From Micrococcales bacterium (GTDB taxonomy: Bacteria > Actinomycetota > Actinomycetes > S36-B12 > UBA5976), in assembly GCA_024640585.1 (NCBI GenBank), contig JAHEEQ010000010.1, positions 412 to 31,682 of the forward strand: 31,271 nucleotides of DNA, in the 5' to 3' direction. Position numbers and translations under genes: made by a program. The notes under the pieces are model-generated. The model ran no database searches and had not been told where the DNA came from. It saw nothing but the letters and a program-made list of their open reading frames with translations. Within the stretch, counting starts at the first letter, position 1. Each line of letters starts with the position of its first letter. Shown one piece after another: positions 16,401 through 22,903 of this stretch.

Positions 16401-16911
16401 ATTTCGCAACATTATTTATGGCTGATATTTGGCTTCCAACTGAGTTTTGACTAACTATTCGAGTTGCATTCGCGCATAACTGGTCGTTGTATGTTGCACC
16501 TTTGGCGCTCGCTACCACCTTCAAGAATTGTTTTCTTACGGTTCCGGCTTTATTTCCCACGAATGGGGTTACGACGACCTGAAATGGGCCAGCAACTAAA
16601 TCTTCGGTCAAATCTTTATTGAAAGAAACTTCAAAATTGCCCGCAGCAGTTTTTTCACCAGTTTGTGAAATTACGGTTTCACCGTTGCAAAGATTTAAGA
16701 GATCCACTCGCCATTTGCCGGCGTTATCTAGATTTCCTTTGATGGTTAGCGCATCGCTACTTAGATTCCAAACTTCTGGCGAGATAGTTACGATACTTGC
16801 ATTAGGTGCTTCCACTGCAGCGGAAGATGTAATGTCGAAAAGCAATGAAAAAATTAGACCAAACAAAGTTGGCGCAATTACGCGCACAGACCGGTTTGGG
16901 ATAGAAAACAC
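13417..16911 (-). CDS. Secreted SpoIID/LytB-domain protein with flanking CWB2-like repeats
   Basis: 1164 residues, GTG start with GGAGG 7 bases upstream. Order: signal peptide (about 1-31, cut near SSA-AV); Ig-like segment (40-125); a divergent cell-wall-binding-2-like region (about 150-350) with SVGSQ, ITHVKLIGT; the GWGHGIGMSQWGAYAMANAG motif (about 470-490); a beta region; the SpoIID core (about 640-800) with YIYGIGEVSNSWPTESL, where Glu is the candidate catalytic residue, ARSFAYNRA, CDCMVYDD and FFAAATGGYT; and a C-terminal CWB2-like region (about 880-1164). SpoIID enzymes are lytic transglycosylases acting on peptidoglycan. This organism need not sporulate; non-sporulating actinobacteria carry such proteins. 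A wall-bound remodelling enzyme next to an LCP ligase is the likely reading. Confidence 0.85.
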   Translation of the reverse strand: MFSIPNRSVRVIAPTLFGLIFSLLFDITSSAAVEAPNASIVTISPEVWNLSSDALTIKGNLDNAGKWRVDLLNLCNGETVISQTGEKTAAGNFEVSFNKDLTEDLVAGPFQVVVTPFVGNKAGTVRKQFLKVVASAKGATYNDQLCANATRIVSQNSVGSQISAINNVAKLSTVETTSAVLFAYNSNSQNIAAIATNFAAVTNQISLTTNSTTLSKSALREIERRGITHVKLIGTKEMISTEVAKTLRLKGIKTKRFDASDVLTLSSLIWDSWTGDDFASAVITNFAEDPKVLLQSLAFANAKEVPLIPVSQTGNKTSKQILSNLNINIGSAVANQIDISDATLLKFSGFTRLFNGDQKELSISLSSALDNQPNTLFLRDGNSAVSLLDLSATATAVSIWPVGKTISDFDTAYITTRPFVQNVFATDFSQTLSDVRVAAYARSIFKRDAPRPVDSLELPELAALTAPANFAFSGSGWGHGIGMSQWGAYAMANAGKTAAEILTYYFSGTEIGPAVDDADVWVSLQNRIRSLTLRLREVDGNIGTWRLTSDDGTEIDLAANETASFTFDADAIKVSVTTSKNQTLGPTSKIVATWSGTRFDKDLGDIASAIQVIGPNETTSNGRLYRFGNLRIKAAAATETYVSGLQVTNRVSLHDEYIYGIGEVSNSWPTESLIAQAIAARSFAYNRAYNADGTLNDRMGACDCMVYDDIRDQNYVGWSKLNSTGGDRWKSAVDVSTVDETYSNFVLYNGKVVQTFFAAATGGYTQNNEDVWGGTARPYYRAVPDPWSLIPESAVSVSVWSPRIRSQDVLAAAFGLSDVAYLDLSDRFVSGAIKTAVAYSTSGTSATISGEKFRSRVQSVDGDSLQSTWVWKAMVSFAETAAPSFSKAVLTERSLGFAKIPGATSTKLVLVQNNSSSPANLAIASSLAGISKSALLVTKTANDANRVMEFVNANAVTNVSIVGNIDSNIIAALQTAGKTIASYAGSDEFETADLVANELSATTGQNYVLANLNNPQQLALAVTLSVRTSRPLLLTSDGLLNLQTAQFLIESTEPDLIAVGSADDISNAALASIENVKRLNTEDLGEASLNALYQNQSTTRGLVIASADTPIWKSLLLAATGLPVIYDQDSIRARAIKWLRRQPLSTVVVSLDADDAFVTKVRRS

Positions 16912-16924
16912 TTCTCAACCTCCA

Positions 16925-16945
16925 GGCGCGAGGGGAAGACGCGCC
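16925..16945 (-). other. Hairpin in the 5' leader of the SpoIID-like gene
   Basis: GGCGCG (16925-16930) and CGCGCC (16940-16945) form a 6-bp G+C-only stem with a 9-base loop, one base from the GGAGG ribosome-binding site of the SpoIID-like gene. A stable stem so close to the site may affect initiation. The rest of the 202-bp divergent spacer (16912-17113) shows no promoter I can assign with confidence. Confidence 0.4.
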
Positions 16946-17113
16946 AATACGGCAATTTTGCCCCAAAATGCGCTCAAAGACGGTTCGAATTGCTAGGTAT
17001 CTACAAATAATTGGTGCAGAAATGCCCAAGTCCTGTGATTACCAGATTTACGGCAGGCCTAGCTTTGCGTTTGGGGCAGAATAAGCCTCCTGAAGTTAAA
17101 GGAACGAACTGCT

Positions 17114-18502
17114 TTGCGAATTGCTCGAATTGCTCGAATTGCCGCTATCGGTGTGCTGATTGCTACCGTGATTAGCGGTGGGGCGATTTCATATATCAAC
17201 TCTGCAGTTGGCAATATCAAAACTCAAAATATTGATGACCAACTTGGTCCAGATCGCCCAGAACCAGGTCCTGCAATAAATATCTTGTTAATTGGTTCGG
17301 ATACACGTGCCGGTCAAGGAAAAGGTTTTGGTCACGCTGGACAGTTTGGTGGTCAACGTTCTGATACGAATCTTTTAGTTCATATTTCTGAAAACCGCGA
17401 TTGGGCAACTGCAGTAAGTATTCCGCGTGACACTTCAGTTGATATGCCAGATTGCACACGTGACGACGGCAGCATTTCAAAAGGTTACAACGGACGTATC
17501 AATGAAGCTTTTGGTAGAGGTGGCGCGGCCTGCACAATTAAAACTATTGAATCAATTACCGATATAAAAATCGACCACTTCATCATTATCGACTTCACCG
17601 GTTTCAAAAATGTTGTTGATGCACTTGACGGCGTAGAAATTTGCCTGACCGAAGCAGTGAACGATGAAAAGAGTCACTTAAATCTTCCAAAAGGTATTTC
17701 AACTATTTATGGCAAAGACGCACTTGCGTTTGTTCGTGCTCGCAAAACACTTGGTGACGGTAGTGATATTTCACGCATTCGCCGCCAACAAGACTTTTTA
17801 GCGTCAATGGTTCGTAAAGCCACCAGCAAAGGCACACTGCTAAACCCATTCAAGGTTACGGACTTAATCAATGCTGTCACTGGTTCACTCACAACTGACG
17901 AAGCACTCGGGTCAGTGGATGGATTGAAAGAACTTGCATTCAATATGCAAGAACTTAAGCCAAGCAATGTTCGTTTCATAACAGCTCCTTGGAAACCAGA
18001 TCCAAACAACTGGGTGAAAGTTGTATTCTCCGAAAAAGCTACTGAACTTTGGACAGCACTTAAGAGCGATGTGCAATGGCCAGCGCCGCCTGATAATGGT
18101 CCTAATGGAAAACCATTATCAGTTGATCCGAGCGATGTTTACTTGACAGTGCTAAACGCAACTGACACTAGCGGTCTGGCTGCCACAAAAGCGGGTATTT
18201 TTGCCGACCTTGGTTACAACGTAAAAGGCACAGCAAATGCGCCAGCAAATCTTGGTGAAGACACAGCAATTTACGCAATCAAAGGTAAAGAAAAACAAGC
18301 CCAAACTTTGGCATCGGCAATGGGAATTACTGAAATCAAAGTTTTGAAGAAACAAGGCACACTTCCTGCCGGTTTAGTAGTTGTGGTTGGCAAGAACTGG
18401 GTGGATCCGCACTCGGTAAAAGTGAAAACTACTGCAAGTTCAAGTTTGTATGGACCGACTGAAGGCCGTGCAGCAGATGAAACCACCTGCTCACCAGGCT
18501 AA
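17114..18502 (+). CDS. LytR-CpsA-Psr (LCP) family cell-wall glycopolymer ligase
   Basis: LCP enzymes move glycopolymers from lipid carriers to peptidoglycan outside the membrane. The 462-residue protein has one N-terminal membrane helix (about 11-31), the LCP domain (about 55-235) with IGSDTRAG (60-67), RSDT (82-85), PRDT (104-107), YNGRIN (125-130) and FVRARKTLGDGSDISRIRRQ (206-225), and a C-terminal LytR_C domain (about 343-438, starting VYLTVLNATDTSGLA). These Arg and Asp residues bind the polyprenyl-pyrophosphate head group. Cys114 and Cys140 could form a disulfide. The start is a TTG, the only in-frame start after a stop at 17096, with AAAGGA 10 bases upstream. Divergent from the SpoIID-like gene; Rv3267 occupies the same neighbourhood in M. 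tuberculosis. Confidence 0.92.
   Translation: MRIARIARIAAIGVLIATVISGGAISYINSAVGNIKTQNIDDQLGPDRPEPGPAINILLIGSDTRAGQGKGFGHAGQFGGQRSDTNLLVHISENRDWATAVSIPRDTSVDMPDCTRDDGSISKGYNGRINEAFGRGGAACTIKTIESITDIKIDHFIIIDFTGFKNVVDALDGVEICLTEAVNDEKSHLNLPKGISTIYGKDALAFVRARKTLGDGSDISRIRRQQDFLASMVRKATSKGTLLNPFKVTDLINAVTGSLTTDEALGSVDGLKELAFNMQELKPSNVRFITAPWKPDPNNWVKVVFSEKATELWTALKSDVQWPAPPDNGPNGKPLSVDPSDVYLTVLNATDTSGLAATKAGIFADLGYNVKGTANAPANLGEDTAIYAIKGKEKQAQTLASAMGITEIKVLKKQGTLPAGLVVVVGKNWVDPHSVKVKTTASSSLYGPTEGRAADETTCSPG
17117..17143 (+). repeat. Three tandem 9-base repeats at the start of the LCP gene
   Basis: CGAATTGCT occurs at 17117-17125 and 17126-17134, then CGAATTGCC at 17135-17143. They encode Arg-Ile-Ala three times directly after the start codon. 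A fourth copy of CGAATTGCT lies at 16986-16994 in the upstream spacer. Confidence 0.85.
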
Positions 18503-18516
18503 ATTCCTTTAAAGAA

Positions 18517-19509
18517 TTATTTCTTGTGTGGGCTAGTCAAAAAGCCCCAACCCCAAGCCATGTGCATCGTCGCAAGTGCGAATGGAATGAAAAATCTAGT
18601 TTTTGAATCAACATCGCGCGCAACAAAAATGCCAATGAATTTGACTGCCACCACATATAACAGCGGAATAGCGAATCCCAACACCCAACAACTACTAGTT
18701 GCAAATCCAAGTATCCCTGCGATCAATCCCAACAAGATCGATAGCAATGCAGCAGGTGGTGCAAAATAACGAAGTGCGCCAAATCCTTTTGCTGTTTCAG
18801 GATGCATTTTCATAACTCGTCTGCGCCACTGACCATATTGCAAATATTGATTTGCCAAAGTTTTCACAGTTCTACGCGGGCGATAGCTCACCTTTAAATT
18901 TGGATTGAACCAAATCTTGCCGCCTGTTTTTCGTATTCGATGATTCATCTCCCAGTCTTGTGCACGCGTCATCAGTGGGTCATATCCGCCGACTCGATCC
19001 AGTGCAGACTTCTTGAAACATCCCAAATAAACAGTTTCGACTTCGCCTTCACTTCCACCAACGTGGAATGCGGCTGCTCCCACGCCCAATTTTGAAGTCA
19101 TCGCCCAAGCAACTGCCTTTTGGAACGCTGTTTCTCCTTGCGCATGCATGATGCCGCCAACATTGTCGGCACCAGTGCGCTCTATAGTTTCGACAGCCAT
19201 TGAAACATAATTTTCAGGAAGTAACGCATGACCATCGCATCTCACCACAATTTCACCTGTGGCAATTTCAATTGCGCAGTTGAGTGCATCTGGCGTGCGA
19301 CCAGTTTTATTTGTTACAACCACTACTTTTGGATTTGCAGCTGATAGCTCATGCGCAATTTCTTCCGTGCGATCGTGACTTGGTCCAACAGACAAAATTA
19401 CTTGCTGCAAATTTTCATAGTTCTGCTTTAAAGCTGCTTCGACTACTTGCCTTAAGTAACGTTCCTCGTTGAGCACCGGAATCATGATGCTGACTGTTGG
19501 AGTTTTCAT
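18517..19509 (-). CDS. GT2-family glycosyltransferase with C-terminal membrane helices
   Basis: 330 residues from the ATG at 19509, which overlaps the CoA-binding gene's stop as ATGA; the frame stays open to an ATG at 19542, but the overlap start is preferred. The GT-A domain (about 1-235) begins VSIMIPVLNEERYL, has the metal/nucleotide motif VRCDGHALL, a YLGCFKK segment and RAQDWEMNHRIR, the usual acceptor-side acidic region of ExoA/succinoglycan-type enzymes. About three or four hydrophobic helices follow (about 250-325). The substrate is unknown. A GT2 (WbbL) also lies near the LCP gene in M. tuberculosis, but I cannot call rhamnosyl transfer from sequence. It ends 14 bases from the LCP stop, convergent. 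Confidence 0.85.
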   Translation of the reverse strand: MKTPTVSIMIPVLNEERYLRQVVEAALKQNYENLQQVILSVGPSHDRTEEIAHELSAANPKVVVVTNKTGRTPDALNCAIEIATGEIVVRCDGHALLPENYVSMAVETIERTGADNVGGIMHAQGETAFQKAVAWAMTSKLGVGAAAFHVGGSEGEVETVYLGCFKKSALDRVGGYDPLMTRAQDWEMNHRIRKTGGKIWFNPNLKVSYRPRRTVKTLANQYLQYGQWRRRVMKMHPETAKGFGALRYFAPPAALLSILLGLIAGILGFATSSCWVLGFAIPLLYVVAVKFIGIFVARDVDSKTRFFIPFALATMHMAWGWGFLTSPHKK

Positions 19510-19934
19510 TTTCCCAACCTGCGCCATTCGATTGCAGGGCACCTGTCCATAACAACTTGCATATCTGCTTCAACTGCGCGCTGTGCAGCATCTTCATCAA
19601 TAATTTCAAGTTGCATCCATACAGCAGGCAATTTCAATGCAATTGCCTCATCCACGATTTGTCCGACTCGTGTAGCTGCCACAAAACAATCAACCACATC
19701 TATTTGATGGCCATCGGCTATCGCAGATGTAAGTGAGTTGTAGCCCTTTTCGCCATGCACAACTTCCGCTCGCGGATGGATTGGAATTATTTTCTTTCCA
19801 TGTTTTTGCAAAATTCTTGCTACCCCAAATGCTGGCTTTGATTCATCCTGGCCAAGTCCAACAACTGCCCACGTTTTTGATGTTTCTAAGAGTTGTTCAA
19901 CCAATTCATCATTGCCGTACAGATTGGTTTGCAT
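19506..19934 (-). CDS. CoA-binding-domain protein (YccU-like Rossmann fold)
   Basis: 142 residues starting at the ATG that overlaps the purE stop as TGATG; a TTG codon just before it is not needed. The whole protein is one CoA-binding Rossmann domain: WAVVGLGQDESKPAFGVARIL carries the glycine-rich loop and KIIPIHPRAEVVHGEKGYNSL follows, as in the YccU family related to the succinyl-CoA synthetase alpha N-terminal domain. The substrate or ligand role is unknown. It sits between purE and a glycosyltransferase with overlaps on both sides, so it is translationally coupled, but nothing indicates a purine function. Confidence 0.85.
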   Translation of the reverse strand: MQTNLYGNDELVEQLLETSKTWAVVGLGQDESKPAFGVARILQKHGKKIIPIHPRAEVVHGEKGYNSLTSAIADGHQIDVVDCFVAATRVGQIVDEAIALKLPAVWMQLEIIDEDAAQRAVEADMQVVMDRCPAIEWRRLGK

Positions 19935-20452
19935 CAATTTGTAAATCCAGGAGTTTGACGTTTGCGGCGAACAACTTCACCTTTTGCCTTTGCTTGGATT
20001 TCAAGTTCCTGCATATATGAATTCATTTGCTCTGCAAGTGTTGCATCATTTGTAGCAAGAATTTTCACTGCCAGCAACCCAGCATTTTTTGAATTGCCTA
20101 TTCCAACTGTTGCAACTGGAACTCCACCTGGCATTTGCACAATCGAAAGCAAAGAATCCATGCCATCTAGTTGAGATAGCGGAACCGGCACACCAATCAC
20201 AGGAAGTGTGGTGACTGATGCAATCATGCCTGGAAGATGCGCTGCGCCACCGGCTCCGGCAATAATCACTTTAATTCCACGCGCTTGAGCATTCTTTGCA
20301 AAATCCAACATCGCTTGCGGCATACGGTGAGCAGAAACAACATCTGTTTCGTGTGCAACTGAAAAATCTTCGAGAACTAGAGAAGCGGCTTCCATGGTCG
20401 GCCAGTCTGAATCGCTGCCCATCACAATTGAAACGAGTGGTTGTTCGCTCAT
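19934..20452 (-). CDS. purE: N5-carboxyaminoimidazole ribonucleotide mutase (PurE class I)
   Basis: Converts N5-CAIR to CAIR in de novo purine synthesis. Signatures: [10 protein letters not shown] (11-20), SAHRMP (40-45) with the catalytic His42, [11 protein letters not shown] (66-76), and [14 protein letters not shown]. At 172 residues it has the usual length of the bacterial class I enzyme, with a slightly long basic tail. The adjacent purK supports class I, which uses N5-CAIR rather than AIR plus CO2. Its ATG overlaps the purK stop as ATGA. Confidence 0.97.
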   Translation of the reverse strand: MSEQPLVSIVMGSDSDWPTMEAASLVLEDFSVAHETDVVSAHRMPQAMLDFAKNAQARGIKVIIAGAGGAAHLPGMIASVTTLPVIGVPVPLSQLDGMDSLLSIVQMPGGVPVATVGIGNSKNAGLLAVKILATNDATLAEQMNSYMQELEIQAKAKGEVVRRKRQTPGFTN

Positions 20453-21612
20453 CTTTTCTCCTCGATTTTTCCAATTAAGTAGTCCGCTGCGTCTTGAGCT
20501 CGGCGCAGAACATCATCTAGATCTTCGCCGCTCACATTTACATGCCCAATTTTGCGCCCTTTGCGGACTTCTTTGCCGTACATATGAATTTTCACGTGTG
20601 GGTCGCGAGCCATCGCAGAATTGAACCGTGAAAAAACATCGTCTGAATCGCCACCAATCACATTGACCATGACAGTCCAGTTATTGGTTGTTCTCATTGA
20701 ACCAAGTGGCAGGTTCAAAACTGCTCGCAAATGATTTTCAAATTGGCTAGTGATCGCACCATCCATCGACCAGTGACCGCTGTTGTGTGGACGCATTGCT
20801 AATTCGTTAACCAAAATTTCGGTGCCGGTGTCAAAAAGCTCAACTGCAAGCATTCCAGTTGCATCAAGTGCGTCTGCAATTTGCATCGCTATTTTTTGAG
20901 CTTCAACTGCACGCTCTGGCGACAGGTTTGGAGCTGGTGAAATCACGACTGAACACATTCCATCTTTCTGCTGAGTTTCAACAACTGGGTATGCAACCAT
21001 CTGTGGATGAGGTGAGCGGGCAACTTGTGCACTTAGTTCGCGTTCAAATGGGATGAACTCTTCGGCAAGCCACTGTACGTTGCTTTTTGTTGGTTGCGAA
21101 AGAATTTCAGCCAGTTCGGTTTCATTCTTGCAAACCCAAACGCCACGTCCGTCATATCCACCACGCGATACTTTTATGACAAACGGATACCCCGCGTCAT
21201 TAGCGAAAGAAACACCATCTGAAACAGAATTTAAAACTTTCCATTTCGGTTGGTTGATTCCAAGCGTTTCAAGTTTTTGCCGCATCAAGACTTTGTCTTG
21301 CGCGTGCGCAAGTGCAGAGGAGCCGGGACGCACAAAGACTCCGCGACTTTCTAAATCTTTGATAATTTCAAGCGGCACATGTTCATGATCAAAAGTGATT
21401 ACATCCGCACCCACAGCAATTGCATGAATCGCAGAAGCGTCATCATGTTCACCGATGAATACCTCGCCAACCACTTGGGCGGCACTGTCATTTGGGCTTT
21501 GAGAAAGTACTCGTAATTCGACCCCCAGCGCAATCGCAGCTTGTTGGGTCATGCGCGACAACTGGCCTCCGCCAATCATCACAACGGTTGGAAATCCGTG
21601 CGCTTTTGCCAC
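20449..21612 (-). CDS. purK: N5-carboxyaminoimidazole ribonucleotide synthase (ATP-grasp)
   Basis: Makes N5-CAIR from AIR, ATP and bicarbonate, the substrate for PurE encoded just downstream. 387 residues, GTG start. The N-terminal domain has IGGGQLSRM (13-21); the ATP-grasp core contains [26 protein letters not shown] and the metal-binding [25 protein letters not shown] segment; a C-terminal domain follows. A TAGGCT hexamer ends six bases before the GTG and there is no Shine-Dalgarno sequence, suggesting a leaderless operon promoter serving purK, purE, the CoA-binding gene and the GT2. Divergent from the GtrA-like gene with a 50-bp shared promoter region. Confidence 0.96.
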   Translation of the reverse strand: MAKAHGFPTVVMIGGGQLSRMTQQAAIALGVELRVLSQSPNDSAAQVVGEVFIGEHDDASAIHAIAVGADVITFDHEHVPLEIIKDLESRGVFVRPGSSALAHAQDKVLMRQKLETLGINQPKWKVLNSVSDGVSFANDAGYPFVIKVSRGGYDGRGVWVCKNETELAEILSQPTKSNVQWLAEEFIPFERELSAQVARSPHPQMVAYPVVETQQKDGMCSVVISPAPNLSPERAVEAQKIAMQIADALDATGMLAVELFDTGTEILVNELAMRPHNSGHWSMDGAITSQFENHLRAVLNLPLGSMRTTNNWTVMVNVIGGDSDDVFSRFNSAMARDPHVKIHMYGKEVRKGRKIGHVNVSGEDLDDVLRRAQDAADYLIGKIEEKR

Positions 21613-21618
21613 AGCCCA

Positions 21619-21624
21619 AGCCTA
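21619..21624 (-). promoter_or_regulatory. -10 element of the purK operon (leaderless type)
   Basis: TAGGCT on the minus strand, exactly six bases before the GTG at 21612. It lies in the 50-bp spacer shared with the gtrA-like gene; no clear -35 box. Confidence 0.45.
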
Positions 21625-21650
21625 AACGAATTTTGAGAGTGCATCTGCCC

Positions 21651-21656
21651 TACTCT
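21651..21656 (+). promoter_or_regulatory. -10 element of the GtrA-like gene (leaderless type)
   Basis: TACTCT on the plus strand, exactly six bases before the GTG at 21663. This position is what fixes the start of the GtrA-like gene, whose open frame continues upstream into purK. Confidence 0.45.
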
Positions 21657-21662
21657 TCATGC

Positions 21663-22097
21663 GTGAGCCTGGTGAATCGAATACAGAATCTACTGCCCGA
21701 AGCTTCAAAATTCCTTACCGTTGGAGCGGTTGCTTATGTAGTGGATTTTGGCGTTTTCAATCTACTTCGTTTTGCTGGAGATTTCGCACCGCTTGCAAGC
21801 AAACCACTTACTGCCAAAGTGATTTCAGCATTTCTTGCAACTCTTGTTGCATATTTTGGAAATAAGAAATGGACTTATGCACATCGAACTGGCCAAGAAA
21901 AGCGCAAAGAGATTATTTGGTTCTTTGGTCTAAATATCGTTGCAATGATTATTGCGGTGGTTTGTTTGTGGATCAGCCACTACTTACTTGGTCTTGATAG
22001 CGCGATTGCAGACAATATTTCGGCAAACTTTATTGGTGTTGCACTTGGTACTTTGTTTAGATTTGTAACTTACCGAAAGTTTGTGTTTATTCACTAG
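21663..22097 (+). CDS. GtrA-like four-helix membrane protein
   Basis: 144 residues from the GTG at 21663. Four membrane helices are visible (about 16-36, 46-66, 82-104, 112-134). The motif pattern FLTVGAVAYVVDFGVFNLL, then VAYFGNKKWTY between helices 2 and 3, and FRFVTYRKFVF at the end is typical of GtrA/DPMS3-like proteins, proposed flippases or partners for polyprenyl-linked sugars. The frame is open upstream to 21492 but that stretch lies antisense to purK, so the start follows the TACTCT hexamer six bases upstream. M. tuberculosis Rv3277, beside purK, is also GtrA-like. It overlaps birA tail to tail by 11 bases. Confidence 0.85.
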   Translation: MSLVNRIQNLLPEASKFLTVGAVAYVVDFGVFNLLRFAGDFAPLASKPLTAKVISAFLATLVAYFGNKKWTYAHRTGQEKRKEIIWFFGLNIVAMIIAVVCLWISHYLLGLDSAIADNISANFIGVALGTLFRFVTYRKFVFIH

Positions 22098-22866
22098 TGC
22101 GCAGATGCTTAACATCACCAGTTAATACATCTACGCGACCATTTTCTGTTTCGACAACCAATCCGCCATCTTGATTAATGTCAATCGCGCGTCCAGTTAC
22201 ATCTGGCGAATTTAACATTTGCACAAATACATCTTTGCCGATAGTTAAGCATCTCTCTTTGTAATTTTCGATGATTGCATTGCCAGCAGTACCTAGCTCG
22301 CGAACGATTTCAAAAATCAGTTTATTGATGTCAGGAAGTTCAGCCACTAATTCGTTTAATGCAATAGCATCTTCAGTTGGGCGCGAATCCGAAAATTTAA
22401 GATTAATCCCAATACCCGCAACCACGATTTTTGGATCACTAGCATGCCGCTGTAAAACTATTCCGCCGAGTTTGCGTGTTTTGCCATCAACTTCGACGAC
22501 TAAGTCATTTGGCCATTTCAATTTCGCAGCAGGCAGATACCCGCCAATTACTTTTGCAATTGCATTTCCAGTAAACAACGGCAACAAAGTCGAATCACTT
22601 TGAAAAACAAAAGACATCAACACCGCGTCGCCCGGAGCAGTTTCCCAAGTCCTGCCAAGCCGGCCAATGCCAGCGGTTTGATGAAAAGTGACCAAAGTCA
22701 GCCCTGGAACCAGGCTGTCTGCCTCGCGCTCAAGGAGCACTTTCTGGGTTGAGTCCACCTCAGGGATTACCTCAACATGGCCTGCGATTTTGGCCTCATT
22801 TATGAGTGAATTGAGTGTGGAGCTATCGGCAAGTAACCCTGATGACTTGTTAGTAGGTGTAGTCAC
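22087..22866 (-). CDS. birA: Biotin-[acetyl-CoA carboxylase] ligase, class I
   Basis: Activates biotin to biotinyl-AMP and transfers it to the carrier lysine of biotin enzymes, here presumably Lys553 of the AccA protein at 25409-27172. 259 residues from the GTG at 22866, close to M. tuberculosis BirA. Motifs: EVDSTQ (36-41), the adenylate loop GIGRLGRTW (66-74), KWPND (117-121) with the catalytic Lys117, KLGGIVL (132-138) and GIGIN. No N-terminal helix-turn-helix, so it is not a repressor. The loop has Ile and Leu where E. coli has Arg116 and Arg119, but keeps the Arg118 equivalent. The frame is open to 23064 inside accD, but TACGGT six bases before the GTG supports the shorter start. Confidence 0.92.
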   Translation of the reverse strand: MTTPTNKSSGLLADSSTLNSLINEAKIAGHVEVIPEVDSTQKVLLEREADSLVPGLTLVTFHQTAGIGRLGRTWETAPGDAVLMSFVFQSDSTLLPLFTGNAIAKVIGGYLPAAKLKWPNDLVVEVDGKTRKLGGIVLQRHASDPKIVVAGIGINLKFSDSRPTEDAIALNELVAELPDINKLIFEIVRELGTAGNAIIENYKERCLTIGKDVFVQMLNSPDVTGRAIDINQDGGLVVETENGRVDVLTGDVKHLRTSE

Positions 22867-22878
22867 TCGGCTACCGTA
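22847..22878. promoter_or_regulatory. Overlapping divergent promoters of birA and accD
   Basis: On the minus strand TACGGT (22878-22873) ends six bases before the birA GTG. On the plus strand TACCGT (22872-22877), with a possible -35 TTGTTA at 22847-22852 and a 19-base spacer, would start accD transcription near 22884, leaving a short leader with GAGGAG. The two -10 boxes cover the same seven base pairs, so the two genes may compete for polymerase. Confidence 0.4.
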
Positions 22879-22903
22879 CGCCGAATAAGACCCGAGGAGA
22901 ACC

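Noticed and set aside
18498..18525. Terminator between the convergent LCP and GT2 genes (AATTC-CTTTAAAG-AATT)
   Set aside because: The palindrome is A+T-rich with a bulge and almost no loop; too weak to call.
21492..21662. N-terminal extension of the GtrA-like protein by 57 codons
   Set aside because: It lies antisense to the purK start, is not GtrA-like, and the GTG at 21663 is well placed after TACTCT.
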